From Paralvinella palmiformis (taxonomy: Eukaryota; Annelida; Polychaeta; Terebellida; Alvinellidae): a stretch of DNA of 64,000 nucleotides. The notes beneath the pieces were generated by a model that saw nothing but the letters and a program-made list of their open reading frames with translations, was not told the DNA's origin and did not search any database. Positions 1-13,567 of this stretch are shown piece by piece (the stretch's first letter is position 1; every line of letters starts with the position of its first letter). The DNA is taken from NCBI GenBank assembly GCA_025642065.1, contig JAODUP010000032.1:1391001-1455000 (forward strand), read 5' to 3'. A program made the translations under genes and the position numbers.

Positions 1-1427
1 CCTATTGTCTTCATCGGTCTATCTTCATTGAGATCACATCACCAATAGGTTATCCATTTCTGCATTAAGTGTCTTGTTCTTTGATGTCTTTTTGCTCGCC
101 TTCCAACCCAATTGTTCATCATCGATCAAAAGGTATCCATAGTGAAGGTTAAATTATTGTTGCTAATATATCTATTGTTTTATTGTGTGTGTATGGGGTG
201 AGGGTAGTAGCATTTTCTCTTATGTACAGCATACCGTCGCTGATTTCCACCGATTATAACACCGTCTTTACAAAGCCCCTCATTATTCGGTTATGGCCAA
301 CAAATAGCAAGTCCCAATTTGTCATTTCTCTCTTTATTTTGGCAATTGTGCAATGGGTAAAACTATTTCCTAAATGTAATTACTAAACCGAACATACAAT
401 GACATTTCTACGTATAGCACACAAAGCCTAACATCAGGGATATTTTTTCAAGAAGTTTTGCTGTCATACAGTTACAGGTGTCACATAATGGCTTTCAATT
501 ATCACCCAAGGACATGTGATGAATAAAGGGGTCATATGATCAATCAATAGATTTGTTGAATATGTTGTATTTGTTGATCTTAAATTGTGTAATGTTATTA
601 TTGTTTTTAGAACGCCACCCTCTTTATAACATCAAATTTGTCTGATTCCAAATGTGGCGTCATTAAGAGAGTATGCTGTATGTCATTATAATATGTTAAA
701 TTGTATTACATGTACTATTTCTTTAGTTTATCTCTGAATTTTTACACTATTTTTATTGTACAACATACACTTCTATTTTATTCATGATGAGTTTATTTAT
801 AACACATTTTAATTTTAATTTGCTTTGATATCTGAGTTATGTAAGATCAACACTAAAAACTTTAATTGTCATTTCATTTGTTATTGGTCTGTCTTTTTAA
901 TAATTATTCAGTATAATTCATTGTTGATTGCAGTATTATATGTGTGTGTTAATTAGCTGTTTGATATCAAACATTTCTTTTGTCATAATTCCCTTAGTCT
1001 ATTCTTTTACGTGAATGTATTATTGTTTAATTACCACATTTTCTTCACACTAAGGACAGCATTTTAAAAATGAATTATCCAAATATCCTTAGCCTAAAAT
1101 ATATTTTTGCTTCTATTATGTGTATTATTAATAATAGATGTTTTAGTTGTCCTTTGAAGTTCCAGTCTATAATAGGCAGATATATTGTTAGGTGATATTT
1201 TTTTTCCTTTTCAGAGTGGTATTGTATGGATTTTGTTGTGCATTGAGGCATAATAGTTTTAATGTGTTGTTCAAGCAGAATATATATGATTTACTGAATG
1301 CTGATCATGTATTAATATTAAAGTTCATTCATGTTAGATAATCTCAGTCCACATATTTCCTGTATGTCTAAGTCACAATAGAATGGAAGACCAGAGGTGT
1401 TATGTATGTAGAGTAAATTCATATAAT
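1..1427. other. Gene-free AT-rich DNA
   Basis: No splice-flanked coding sequence, repeat family or motif recognised. The short open frame at 183-386 has no supporting feature. Confidence 0.6.
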
Positions 1428-1596
1428 AATTATTTATGTATTTATTATGTCAATATTCACCCTTTATACTATCTCATAGTTTTACATTATTATTCTTACT
1501 GTCATAAATTTTATTTGATAGAATTTCACTTTCCATAAATTTACAGGCTACATGATAATTTCCTCTTAATACATACTGGAAATTGGTAAAGCGCAT
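1428..1596 (+). repeat. Inverted repeat, left arm (169 bp)
   Basis: Nearly identical (about two mismatches seen) to the reverse complement of 3121-3289. No protein recognised. The arm ends where a separate direct repeat begins. Confidence 0.9.
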
Positions 1597-1732
1597 TGAC
1601 CTGAAACTGTTACCATTTGATAGATGTGATAAATGTACATTTTAGGCAAGAATCACAGATCCAGAACTCGGGATGGTCATGATCTTTTTTTGGTAAATAG
1701 GTTACTGTAATTTGTATCAAACCTGCACCTGT
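1585..1732 (+). repeat. Direct repeat copy A (about 148 bp)
   Basis: Matches 1974-2122 almost perfectly after the first few bases. It abuts the end of the left inverted-repeat arm. The minus strand can be read as a short peptide with a CDSC motif, but it is not continuous with anything recognised. Confidence 0.9.
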
Positions 1733-1973
1733 GATAATAATAAAACAAGTTATATGTCAGAAATTGGCCTTTTTTTTCAGCATCCATATCATTTTGTTCA
1801 AAAAAAGGATAACATTATTTAGCATCAAGATTCTACATAGATTCAACTTCAGGATTTCTAAATAATTCAGACATCAGAATTTCTAAATATATCAAAGTTC
1901 TACATCGAATCAAAATATAACTGATCCCATATCAGACTCTGATACTGGATCAATATAGATCCAATGTTACAGG

Positions 1974-2122
1974 TAAAGCCGTGCATTGACCTGAAACTGT
2001 TACCATTTGATAGATGTGATAAATGTACATTTTAGGCAAGAATCACAGATCCAGAACTCGGGATGGTCATGATCTTTTTTTGGTAAATAGGTTACTGTAA
2101 TTTGTATCAAACCTGCACCTGT
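1974..2122 (+). repeat. Direct repeat copy B (about 149 bp)
   Basis: Second copy of 1585-1732. The two copies diverge abruptly after CACCTGT. Confidence 0.9.
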
Positions 2123-3120
2123 TATATACCAGCACACAATGGAATAGGTATTATAGGGAACTTCAACTACTGGAGCTGCTCTACGCAACAGTGTCATCAC
2201 AGGTGAATCAACAGAAAAAAATTGAATCAAATGTTACGGTCATATAATCAACATGCATATAGACTCAGCAGGATTGAAGAAACATTCAGCAGTACTAGCT
2301 GCATTTGCTATGTCAACACACTAAACTTGTCAAAATTCCCATCCAGTGTTGCCGTAGTATTGAAATTATTCAGCGATCTGTTGAAAACTAAACATTTGTT
2401 AGTGGTCAGTCTTGTGAAAGAGCTTTCTTGATAACAAAACTGACATTAATTAATTGATTATATCAGTTGGACACGTTCCTGATGGTCACTCCGTCAACTG
2501 ATCATCTGGCTGAGAATACACATGGATTATGCTGGTTCGTTCTTTGGCGCTGTGTACCTATTTTATAGTACTAGATGTTTACATACAGCAGCCCGAGGTG
2601 ATAATGACAAAAACATTCCTCTTATGAAGGGGTAAACATGCTGTATATAGTAGCGTTAGCACTATTTGGCCCGAAGGGGTCAATCTCGGGATCTTTATTA
2701 TTGTTTCTTTGTATAATTAATGTAAGAAATATCGTATGTTGTCATATACTGATAAGAAAGCAAACAAATAATATGACCATACGGTCCACCCATTTATCAT
2801 AGTTGGTGGGAATATTGTAAGAGAACATAGACATTAATCCAACCTAATGTCACGTGATCATGTTTGTTCTGTACAAATCTTTTCAAATCAATTTAAGCAA
2901 AATATAAAATAAAAGATCCGTATAATAATTTAGCAAAGTCCTTATTTTGCGCTTTAACATCAACTTATATTAATTGTGCATCAAAGTTCAGAATAATATG
3001 GTTAGAGTATTTTAACACATATATTTTGTTTACAAAATAACACTCATTGGGTTAGTTCATAGAGCCAAAAATATGAAGGAATATACATACATTGTTTGTC
3101 AAATATGGTTGTCTAAAATT

Positions 3121-3289
3121 ATGCGCTTTGCCAATTTCCAGTATGTATTAAGAGGAAATTATCATGTAGCCTGTAAATTTATGGAAAGTGAAATTCTATC
3201 AAATAAAATTTATGACAGTAAGAATAATAATGTAAAACTATGGGATAGTATAAAGGGTGAATATTGACATAATAAATACATAAATAATT
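3121..3289 (-). repeat. Inverted repeat, right arm (169 bp)
   Basis: Reverse complement of 1428-1596, co-linear without gaps. The 1.5-kb interior is AT-rich and has no recognisable gene. Confidence 0.9.
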
Positions 3290-3907
3290 GTGTTTTAAGT
3301 TATAAGGAAATGCACCTCCTTGGTGTCATAAATGTCATATTTAACAATATTAAGGCATTTCTGTCTCTGTATTCCTGGAAAGTATTCAAAATGTAGGTCT
3401 ACACGCACACACACTTAACTTGCATAAGAGGAAAGTCTTTATTAAAAGGATTATGTTTCTAGCATTTTCCCTTTAACTTTATATTATTTAAATTTTATGG
3501 ACTGTTATAGCTGTTTGATGTTGAACTGAACTGAACTGGACATTAACAATGACGGGAACGAGTCAAGCTCACTGTAATTAGTTTAATATCGAGACTCTGC
3601 CAAATCCCGTATGAGATGGAAAATAAGAAATGAACGCCAAGGTTTTATTACTTAGTTATGAACACATTTATTAACCAATGATCTGATTATATAAATCGGT
3701 TAAACAAAACTTAAAAGTATTTAACATATCCTGTAAGTAACACATCGTTAATATCATAACATACGTTGTACGTATACATTCGCTCGTTAATAACAAGTTA
3801 TACAGCATGTGTATGTATTAATTAAATTATAATATATTATTATTTGATTGACTGTTAGATACCTATATGCGTGCAAGAAGGCGCACGCGTACATGCACAA
3901 ACACAAA

Positions 3908-3956
<49 letters not shown>

Positions 3957-5746
3957 AAGAGAGAGAGAGAGAGACGCGTCTCTGGCAACAGGCAACCGAT
4001 TGAATATGAAAGGAACAGTTTGCCACAGAACATAATTTTACTGAAATGGCTGCAAATGTGTGTGAGTGAGAGAGAGAGAGAGAGAGAGCACGCACACACG
4101 CACGCGCATATATATATATATATATATTTATATATATTTATGTAGATATATGAAGCTCATATGTGTGTATGTTTTGTAATCATCACGGTTCGCTGCACCA
4201 ACTGTTCATGTTACAAAATATAAATATATCATGTATAAAGAAGTTTTTATGTATTCTACAGTATTATAGTCACTCTCCAACTACTTACGTGTACTAAGAT
4301 GTTATTTATACAGCATGGTGATTCATTATTGTATCATATGGCTTACGTACACGCGAACAGGTAAACAGCCAACTTGGGGATAGGTGGTTGTTTAAGAAGT
4401 AAAACAACACAATCCTAAACTCCTGTACCCTAAATATGCCATGGTGAATTGTGGAAATATGCATGGGTACGTAGCTACATGCACATATACACAAATGCCT
4501 ACATTTACATATGTAAAACAAGTTTTACCATTGTTCAAGTTTAATCCTAACTTTGGAAAGGCCTTTAGTTGTCAAATTGAGACCAGATAACTTGAGAAAA
4601 TATATTACATAATAAATTACGAAATATCGCAATTTAGCCTGTTAAGTACTAATATCGGTTGATTTAGTAAGAGAAAACAATATTCGTAGGTAGTTTTCTG
4701 TCGCTCTTGTGAAATATAACGTAATATACATTGACTATAAATGTCAATATGTATTTACATTAAGTACTCTCTTTATCTCTCTATCTCTCTCTCTCTCTCT
4801 GTGTCTACATGTACACTTTTGTATGACTGTATAATACAGACGATGCGATGCTACTTTTTTATAACATTATTGCATGTTAGAAAAAAAATCTTTAAATTGC
4901 CAATCTGACGATTAACGTTAGTCAATTTCAACAAATGTCAATTTGTAATTATGTTGTTTTCAAATGAATAAATCGGTTAACAAAAAAAGATGGCCACTTA
5001 GTAAATTTAGTCGTGAAGTGTATCTCATCCAGCGACAGTGATATGATATATTTTAGCGATCAATATATTATAACCTTATCACCGTGTAAAAGTATTAGAT
5101 AGTCTGTTTATATTAAGGAACGGCTTATCTGTAACAGAAATGTTGAAGAACGCATTCTTTCGTAAGCAAATTCAAATATAGATATTTAATTTTTATAATA
5201 CGATACAATAGTATACCATATTAATATGGTTAGTACAGGTTAATCTAAATACTACATACTTGTACAGTGTCGTTCTTAATCATATGCTTAGCGAGCAAGC
5301 TTCTCTTTTAATTGCCTCCTTAATATAGAACAAACTATGTAATTAGTTATTATTCGAATACACTTATTCATCAACAATCCTTCAAAGGTTTATAAAGTTA
5401 AATATGTTATCACATTGATGCCAATAAGATTAGAGTTAGTTTATGATTAAAAATCACACAATAATTCTTGTTATGATGGTTATATTTCAAGTAACAATGA
5501 ACATAATATTAATTTAGGTGCTACTAAAGAGTGTATATTAGCTCACTAACCAAGATATCAGGTGGTGCATGTTCTCGATGATAAGCGTACCATAACGAAA
5601 TAAGGGAACTTAAGCATGCGTTCGTAGCCCGGTATTAAAACCTTACTGCGACAGATATTGTGTGATATGTCTCTAAAAAATATTCCACTGTGCCCATGCA
5701 TGAGTTGTCTTGCATAACAACCCTGGATGTGTGTCTTAATTACGAG
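3290..5746. other. Intergenic, microsatellite-bearing
   Basis: AT-rich with the 3.9-4.1 kb composite tracts and a CT run at 4767-4802. It includes the presumed 3'UTR of the CABIT gene next to 5746. I saw no other gene. Confidence 0.6.
3907..4138. repeat. Composite (CA)(TA)(GA) microsatellites
   Basis: Two composite tracts flank about 85 bp of unique sequence. Open frames across them are repeat artefacts. Confidence 0.9.
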
Positions 5747-7681
5747 TTAGAAATTTGACTGGAAATTGGAGAGGCCGAAGTTAAAGTGTTCCAGTTTACT
5801 GCTTGAGTACGAGCTCTGGCTGATATTATCTTCCGATTGGAGTAAGGAGTACCTCTCGGTGTCACGAAAGCCTTCCACCTCATGAAATTGCATCTCTTCA
5901 CTGGCTGGTAATGACAGATCCTGATTAACTGTCGTTCCGGATCCAGATGCGAAATTTTGTTCTGATATTAGAGAGTGAGTTGCCGCCTTTCCTTCTGAGC
6001 TGCCGTCTTCTCCTTCCTTGAATCTCATGATGAACTTTCCCGATCCTACATCCGTCGTTGTCTTACTCACATCGCTTGCCGTTTTCCATGCCTCTGTTTC
6101 GCCAGAGGCATTAGTAAAAATCTCGGAACCTTTTGCAATGGTTAACGTTTTCTTTCCCCTGATGGATGACGGCGGAGTCTTGTAGACCTGCCTCAGGGAG
6201 GAAACAGATCCTGTCCTGACCAATTCTTCAACCGTCTTGTCTTTTATCGGGTCAATAATTCGCTTTTTCGTATCAGTGGTAGCGATAAGTTCGCTCATCG
6301 ATGAAGTTCGTATTTCATTTAACGTCGTGTCACTTTGTTCAACACTAAGACCGGCCATTTCAGAATCCGTGCTAAAAGAAGGAATTACCTCTTTTTCCGA
6401 CTTTTCAAGTCTATCCGTAACAGGCTGTTTTACCTGGATTTTCGTATCTGAATCGGAGCCGTAAGACATCATTACCTGATGAACTTCAGCCTCATGTGAA
6501 GAAATGTCGACTTCCGGTCCTCCGTTCTCATCGACGCTGAAGGAACGAAGCTGCAGAACGGCCTGCAGTTCGTTGCGGAAGTCCGGTAGCTGGTCAGGTG
6601 ATCCGATCGAACTTGCCCTAGCAACGGCGTTCCTGATCTCTCTACTCGGGTCTTTTAAGTTTTCGGTTGACTTAAGAGTCACGTCTCCCGGCTGCAAATT
6701 AGCATTGGATGATTCAGCCATGGGGCTATCAAATCCCGTTGTCTTGTACGAATATCTCCTACTCTGTTCAACTTCTCGTACCAGTCCGTCGTCGTGGTCT
6801 GTTTGACCAGCGAACTGATGATCGCCAGAAACTGTTTCTGCTATCTGATAACTACCTGCTCCTTCACCGGATGTAGAACTAGAAATGGAACTCTCATTGT
6901 CGCTAGCTAGCCCCTCAACATGAAGAGCACTATTCGTACTGTCGTTCATAAATCCAGTAATGTTGTTATTGTCATCCTGTTCCGTATATTTACTTTCTGT
7001 CATCAGGTCTTCGGTGTTCTCTTTAGATTCTACTGTCCATGAGGATTCCGTCATTCTATCTAATTCCTGCATCGCCTCATTTCTGCTCCTTTCTAGCACC
7101 GACGTGAACGCTGTGTCGTACACAGTACCGGAGGTGTCCGTAAACATTACGATCTCAGACGATTCTTGCCTTTCCATAACTTGGTTTTCGTGTCTTCCGT
7201 CTGTATCCTGTCCTACGTTGATTACCTGCACGTGACTTCCAGCGATGCTATCCTGGTAAGAACTCGCCGCCTCAGTTACCTCCGGGCTGAACGGATTGTT
7301 GTCGTCGCACTCTTCATTATTGCCCACCATGGAGTTTCGGGTTGGAGTCAACGTTATTGAACTCCCGCCGTCTGTGTCGTCGTCCGTGTAACTGATGTGA
7401 ACGTCCTTCAGTTCGCCCCCGTCGTACACAAAATCGGGGAATTTTTCGAGACCCGGACTTCGAATCACATTCAACTGGCATTCGTCATCATCATCGTGGT
7501 ATGCCATCGATCCTCCGCGTGAATACTCATAGTCGCTGCCGGATACCACATTCCAGCCCTGATTCGAGTAATAATGGTTCCGGTTCCGGTAGCGATGCTG
7601 TACTGGTTGATAATGGAAGCGTTTCGAAATGTGAGAAGTGGCGACACCGGGAGATTTAGCCAAAGGAAGGGTGGAGAATGT
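5747..7681 (-). CDS. CABIT gene, terminal coding exon
   Basis: The acceptor TTTCCGTTGCAG is strong and joins in phase 0 across a 95-bp intron. The exon runs 644 codons to a TAG at 5747. It is acidic and Ser/Thr-rich, with repeated short acidic patches such as YHDDDDE and YTDDDTDGG. No SAM domain of the GAREM type is visible at the C terminus. Confidence 0.8.
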   Translation of the reverse strand, partial: TFSTLPLAKSPGVATSHISKRFHYQPVQHRYRNRNHYYSNQGWNVVSGSDYEYSRGGSMAYHDDDDECQLNVIRSPGLEKFPDFVYDGGELKDVHISYTDDDTDGGSSITLTPTRNSMVGNNEECDDNNPFSPEVTEAASSYQDSIAGSHVQVINVGQDTDGRHENQVMERQESSEIVMFTDTSGTVYDTAFTSVLERSRNEAMQELDRMTESSWTVESKENTEDLMTESKYTEQDDNNNITGFMNDSTNSALHVEGLASDNESSISSSTSGEGAGSYQIAETVSGDHQFAGQTDHDDGLVREVEQSRRYSYKTTGFDSPMAESSNANLQPGDVTLKSTENLKDPSREIRNAVARASSIGSPDQLPDFRNELQAVLQLRSFSVDENGGPEVDISSHEAEVHQVMMSYGSDSDTKIQVKQPVTDRLEKSEKEVIPSFSTDSEMAGLSVEQSDTTLNEIRTSSMSELIATTDTKKRIIDPIKDKTVEELVRTGSVSSLRQVYKTPPSSIRGKKTLTIAKGSEIFTNASGETEAWKTASDVSKTTTDVGSGKFIMRFKEGEDGSSEGKAATHSLISEQNFASGSGTTVNQDLSLPASEEMQFHEVEGFRDTERYSLLQSEDNISQSSYSSSKLEHFNFGLSNFQSNF

Positions 7682-10600
7682 CTGCAACGGAAAGGAATAA
7701 TGCGTCGGACATTTTCCCAGAAGGCATAACGGATCAAAGCTAACACGTTATCATCGTAACTAACCGAACGAACTTACCCGAGTATCCAAGCTGCTGCTCG
7801 CTAACAGCTGTCGTTGTCTCTCCGCCATCGAGTCAAGATTGCCAGCTGTTCTTTTTGTTGCGTTGTTTTCGCTGTTGACGACAGCCTTTCCAGTGCTGTA
7901 TACCACTTTCTTTCGCACGTTTCTGTCGGGTAGTTCACCAAGTTTAAAATCGAAGAACAGTTCTTCTTTTTCTTCATCATAGAGATTGCTACGCGTGTGT
8001 AGATGTGTATCGTTGTAGGAGTTATGCTGGGAGTTGATATATCGGATACGTTCGTCTTCGGCTATACCATCAACGGTGTCCGTTTGTCTTATGGATCTTG
8101 ACTCGGTGGCACGGATCCGAGTCGTTGGCTTAGGTATGATTACCCGTCCCCGATATTCTGTATCTTCGGTCTCATCACGAATCACTCGTATTTTATGTAC
8201 ACCGACCTGGTCATGTGACTTGCCGGTTGTCCTGGTGACCTGTTTTGCTGCTGTTCTTCTTTCGAAGTCATCGCCATAGTCGTAGACGTCCCGGTTCGTC
8301 TGTACTGATACACTGGCCGTGGAAGACTGTTGGCTGGGTGATTTGGGTGACCTGGATGACTTCTCCCGTTTCAGAGTCCACTCCTTCTCGGCCCCCTGTA
8401 CCTCGATGTGAAGTAGTTCGAGGTCTTTTTCCGGTTCGACAAGCGGCTCACCTGGAGACAGTACCGGCCCCTGGGTTCTATAGAAAACGTCATCATCGGA
8501 TACTAAACGCCATCTGGTGGCCTCATTACGCGTCAGCGTGCTGATGCTGATATCCCTCGTGTCGCCGAGAGGTATCGATAATGTTGGACTGGTTCTACCC
8601 CGACTAGTGTCGTAGCTACAGCTGTTAGACCTTTGAACTGGAGAAATAGTGACGATGACGTCATCCGGCTGCGATCTAAGCGTTGTCGTGTGGTATGCTT
8701 CCGGTTTTACGTTACGCAGCTTAATGATGGCAGCACTGCGCAGGCCGTTCGGTATCTCACCGAGAACGGTACTGGCAACGTTCTGGATTGTATGATACCG
8801 CGGCGGCATAGTTTCAGTGCGTTTCCGGTACAGACTACGTCTACCACCCGCCCAACTGTTCGTAGGGCTGCTCAAGCCGTCTGGAAAGGCAGGACCCGGA
8901 AGTTTTCTTCGGAAGGTGGCCGGCTTTTCGCTATCGCCATAGAAACCAAAATCCCTATCCTGCCAACCGGTGGCTAGAAGTGTGGTGCCATAATGGCGGA
9001 CCCGGTCCACGTGGTTCATCGATGCGGAGCGCGCTCGATAAATACGTCGGTGGTGCCGTCTGGGGTCGACATGGGTTCCAGGTGGATGTTCAGCTTCGAT
9101 ACTGGAGGAGCCCCGCCAGAGGTCGCCAGTACTCGAGTACATCTTCCTGCTCAGTACTTGCTGCCTTATCATGCGCTGCGTTTCGGTTTCACTGAAGTAA
9201 CCATCGATTTCATTGCCAGTTTGTATCCGTAGAGTAGACGATACCTCTGAACCGGAAGCAATCTTGGTAGTGTTATGTTGGCTGACGTTAGCTGGTGTCG
9301 CGTCATCGGTAAGCATTGAGCTTTCGTCGTCGGTTTGTGTGGAAGAAGCCACGCTAACCATAACGCGCCCGTTGGTCAATTCGACATTCGTGTTGGGATT
9401 TCCGGCAGGGGTAGTTGATTCAGTTTCGGTTTTCTTTGCCAGTCGAAAGCTGTGTTTCTTCTTTTGTTTCACCGCCGAGTCATCGTTCTTCATTCCCGTT
9501 AGAACCGTCTCGTAAGGGATAGGAGGAGAATGGTTTCTAATATCTTCCTTATTGAGCAGTAATATGTCTGGATAGATTAAGTAAATTAAATAGGTTAATA
9601 TTTTAATTGGATTAGGAATATAATCAGTTATTCGAGCTTCTATTTCTATACTATGTATGCAGGGCTTTTCTGTTGATTAATAAATTTGTGTAGGGACGTT
9701 TGTATGCAGACTTAGTTGTCTGTGTGTGTCTGTCTGAAAACAGAGCCGGAATGAGGCATTAGCTAAACAAGCTACAGTGGGTAAAATGATAAATATGTAA
9801 TCACTAAATGCAGTCATTTGAAAGTAAACTGTATTATTTTAACTTTAAATATTTATTACTAAATTATTAAATACCTTGCTAATAAATAACTAAAACGAAT
9901 ATATAGTTTAGGGGCTCATCAAGTCTAAATCCGGCAATACTTTGTGTATACGGACCCCTTAACATTCATCATTCTTGGCTCTGTCCGGTCTAATCACAAC
10001 ACAAAATCCCCATCGTTTTAAAATCAAGAGACACATTCATTAATCTGAATAACCGCATCAAGTAATATAGTATTTTATATCCCGAAATTATCCATGAGAT
10101 CGCCTCAATTTTTTCTCACTCTCTGACAGATTAATCGTGCTATCAGCGTATCAATACTCACTTGCTGTGCCCTTGATGCTATCAAAGGAATACTTTCTAA
10201 CGAGACAATCATACAAGCGAGTCATATCACTCCAAGTGGTCTTGCTGGAACTCTTCATACCTTCCGCGACTTGTATGGCCGTGTTTGTGAATAACGGCAA
10301 CAAGGTGATGGTGCTGTTAATTACGCCTGATCACAAACAAAATTGTCATAAATAGGTCACTGGGGTCAACACTCCATGATAAATCGTCACAATTTAAACA
10401 CAAATCCATAAACGTTTAGATTACTAAAGATCGCTAACCTCAAAAACTAAAATGGCGATGGCTTTTTTGTTTGTTAAGAAAATGAAGTTAGGACATTTAA
10501 ATTTGGAAACATATTGAAAATCGAATAATCGTTCATCACTTTTGCAGAATAATCAGAGATAGCGTAATTGTTTTGTGAACTGAGCCTTGACATCAAGACA

Positions 10601-13526
10601 AGATATAGGGATCGTTTAAAATTAGCCATCCAATCAGAAAGTAAACAACATTCATTTGAGGCCGACTCTTACCTTCGTTTATGGAGTTCATTCTGAAAAA
10701 CCTTTCCGAATAAAAAGCCAAAATGAGAAACCGCTTCTTGTCGTCGTCATTGTAATTGTCGCTGAATGATTTCACACCAGACAGGAATTCGTAGTCGGTA
10801 GACACGGGAACCGGAAGTTTGTAGTGTTTCAATATTTCCTTCAGGGTTTTCTTCCCTTAAATACAGAACGAAAATAATAATTTGATCGTGCTGATGCCAA
10901 AATGATTAGGAAGATACTAATTAATGTTCTATGTGACGCTAGATAACGTCTACATGAATATATCTGGTTATTAGGCAACATCTGATAGCTTAAGCTTATT
11001 ATGATAAACATTAAAATGAAGTATGTAGCTCGCTAACATGACAGTTTTAGCATCTACGGAAATCGAACTGGCGGCCATTGTGAGCTTTTAAATGTTTTAT
11101 AAAAAAAATGGCTCGAACAAATACTTTGGGAGCGGAATTTCCACCAAAAGCTGGAATGGTTAAGTTGATGTAGTAATTTGTATATTTACGGCTATCACAA
11201 CTTTCGAACCCTGAAGGTTTTCAGAGCAATGGTCTTGCGGCTGTGCTATTGAATCATCCATAAATTATTCAGTGACGTCATTCTATATGTAGCTGATATT
11301 AATTAACATAGACGGGCAATTAATTGGCAGCCAATACATGTTTTTATATGCAGATGTCAAACTCTGGTAGGATAGGCAATTTAGCGCCAGCAATTGTTTT
11401 AGTGGGCATAATATAATGACGCCAATATTTAATTTTATAGTCCAAAGCAGCCAGCAATGCTGACATAAAGATGTCAAATTTTGGCTAGCACTAATTTCAC
11501 GTTCCTATTATTTTGTTTTGTGCACATTCGCCAATTAATGTCATGGTCAACCCCTACCAAGTATCCCGTTACTAATTGTTAGTCACAGGTACAGAGTTAA
11601 CCCCATCACCTAACATACCCTCAAATGATTCACATCTCAGCATATAACTGTCTTGATCTGAGACCATCCTATCCACGCTAAATTAGTTCTTCGATATGGA
11701 GAGGAATATGGTAAAGTTTTACCATGAGTGTAGTTCTGGCGTATTCTGCCAATTATAGATCAGCATGATTTCAGTAGATTATCATTATTAACACCTGTCA
11801 AGATATCAGTGCTAACTCCGAAACACCACTTCAGTCTAATATTTATGGCGGGAGATCATCGTTTAAAAACTTGATGGAAAATATTTGGTGCACGAATAAG
11901 TTAAACTGGCCATTTGAATATTTGATAATATTATTAAAACGTCAGAAGGCAAGCCGTTCAGATATAATTTAAACCAAATGTTGTAGGTAATCAGCTTAGT
12001 AAAGCTTCAAATACTCAAACTATTGTACCGAAATAAATCCCAGCCTTGATCAACATTTCGTTGTCATATGGGAAATTCTTGGTCGTGACACTTGCTTTGA
12101 TAAACCAAAAATATAGTTCTGTGATTTAGTTAAATTTTCTGTATGTTTGTACTTTATGTGACATTTTAAAGTTAATGGAAACTTCTCTGACACCAAACAA
12201 TCCGCATAACAGGAATTTTGTGCGCCCAGGGTTGAAAAAGAAACAGATTTAAAAAAATCTAAATCAGATTTAAAAAAATCTAAATAAGATTATTTAAATT
12301 TAAGTAGATTGTTTATATTTAAAAAAACAAAACAGTAGTCAAACAATTCTTCTGGTATCTATTCAGCATGAGATAACCATCAATGGTAAACTTATGTGAA
12401 TGTTCACCTTACATACTCATCCTGGCTAAACACCAATTTCTTAAACATTGGCTCTATACTCCCCTAAATGCATAGAAAAAAGATGTGACGTCATGTGTCA
12501 GATCTTCCCCAAATCCACCGAATTTACCACACTGAAGCAGAGTGGCTTCACTTGACATCTTCTATTGTGTTGATCTCCCAAGATCATTCCAATCATAGAA
12601 TTAGGGGAATTGTCAATCAACTATATGACTTGTTAAGACTACATTACATGGTGTTGAAATCTAATTACAATTCATTTATAAATATATGTAAAAATAATTA
12701 TTCAGCATCAGTAACAATTGATATTTTGTATTGCAAGTTAATTGATAATCATAAGTTTACAAATAATGAATAAAAATAACTGCAATAATCATAAAAATCA
12801 AATGTAACATAATAAAAAAAATTGAAATGCATGATTTTTTTGGTGGTGATTTAAATCATAATTTAAATCAATGATTTAAATCAAATGATTTGAATCAAAC
12901 AACTCTATGTGCGCCACCAGCAACTATTTAGGAAAAGTATGTTTACAGGGATTACATGAGACTCTTTATTTTCACTTTGTATCAGACTAATATTTGTTTC
13001 CGTATTCTCCGGTGAGGTGAACATTAGACAACTCACAAAACACCTGACGCTGACCAAATACTCCTCTACCATCAGAGCTCATTCTGCATTACATCACCAG
13101 AGCCTCTCCTTATGTACTAATCTTATACGGTTTTCTCCATCTTTCCTTTCTCTATACCCAATGCCTGATCCAGAAAACAACTATTTAGTCAGTGTCAATA
13201 TATGAGTCTACTGTATCAAAGTACTAACGCCACAGGACTGAAAATCATTCAGTTGTATTACTGTGAATCACTAACTGCCGTCAACTTGTCAATTCGCGGG
13301 AAAGATGAGTTTTTTTTATAACAAACACTGACAGTGTGAAAATAACGGCACGTCAGAGTACTTGGCAAGGTAAAATATTTTATGACTCTAGTACATGTCC
13401 AAGCACACGTGTTTTTAACAGCTAATTATAGCTTAAGCATAGTAACTGAGGTACTTAACAACGAATTTATTTGAACTAATTCAGTAAGAATTACCATTAA
13501 TGATAATATTCCTTATAATCCTCACG

Positions 13527-13567
<41 letters not shown>

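Noticed and set aside
183..2431. Short frames in the first 2.5 kb as genes
   Set aside because: No splice context or motifs; part lies in the direct repeat copies.
6237..7360. Several plus-strand open frames antisense to the CABIT terminal exon
   Set aside because: They are mirror frames of a GC-balanced coding exon; the minus-strand frame has consistent splice phases and the plus frames have no motifs.
8034..9515. Plus-strand frames opposite the long penultimate CABIT exon
   Set aside because: Same shadow effect; none has splice signals or a recognisable domain.
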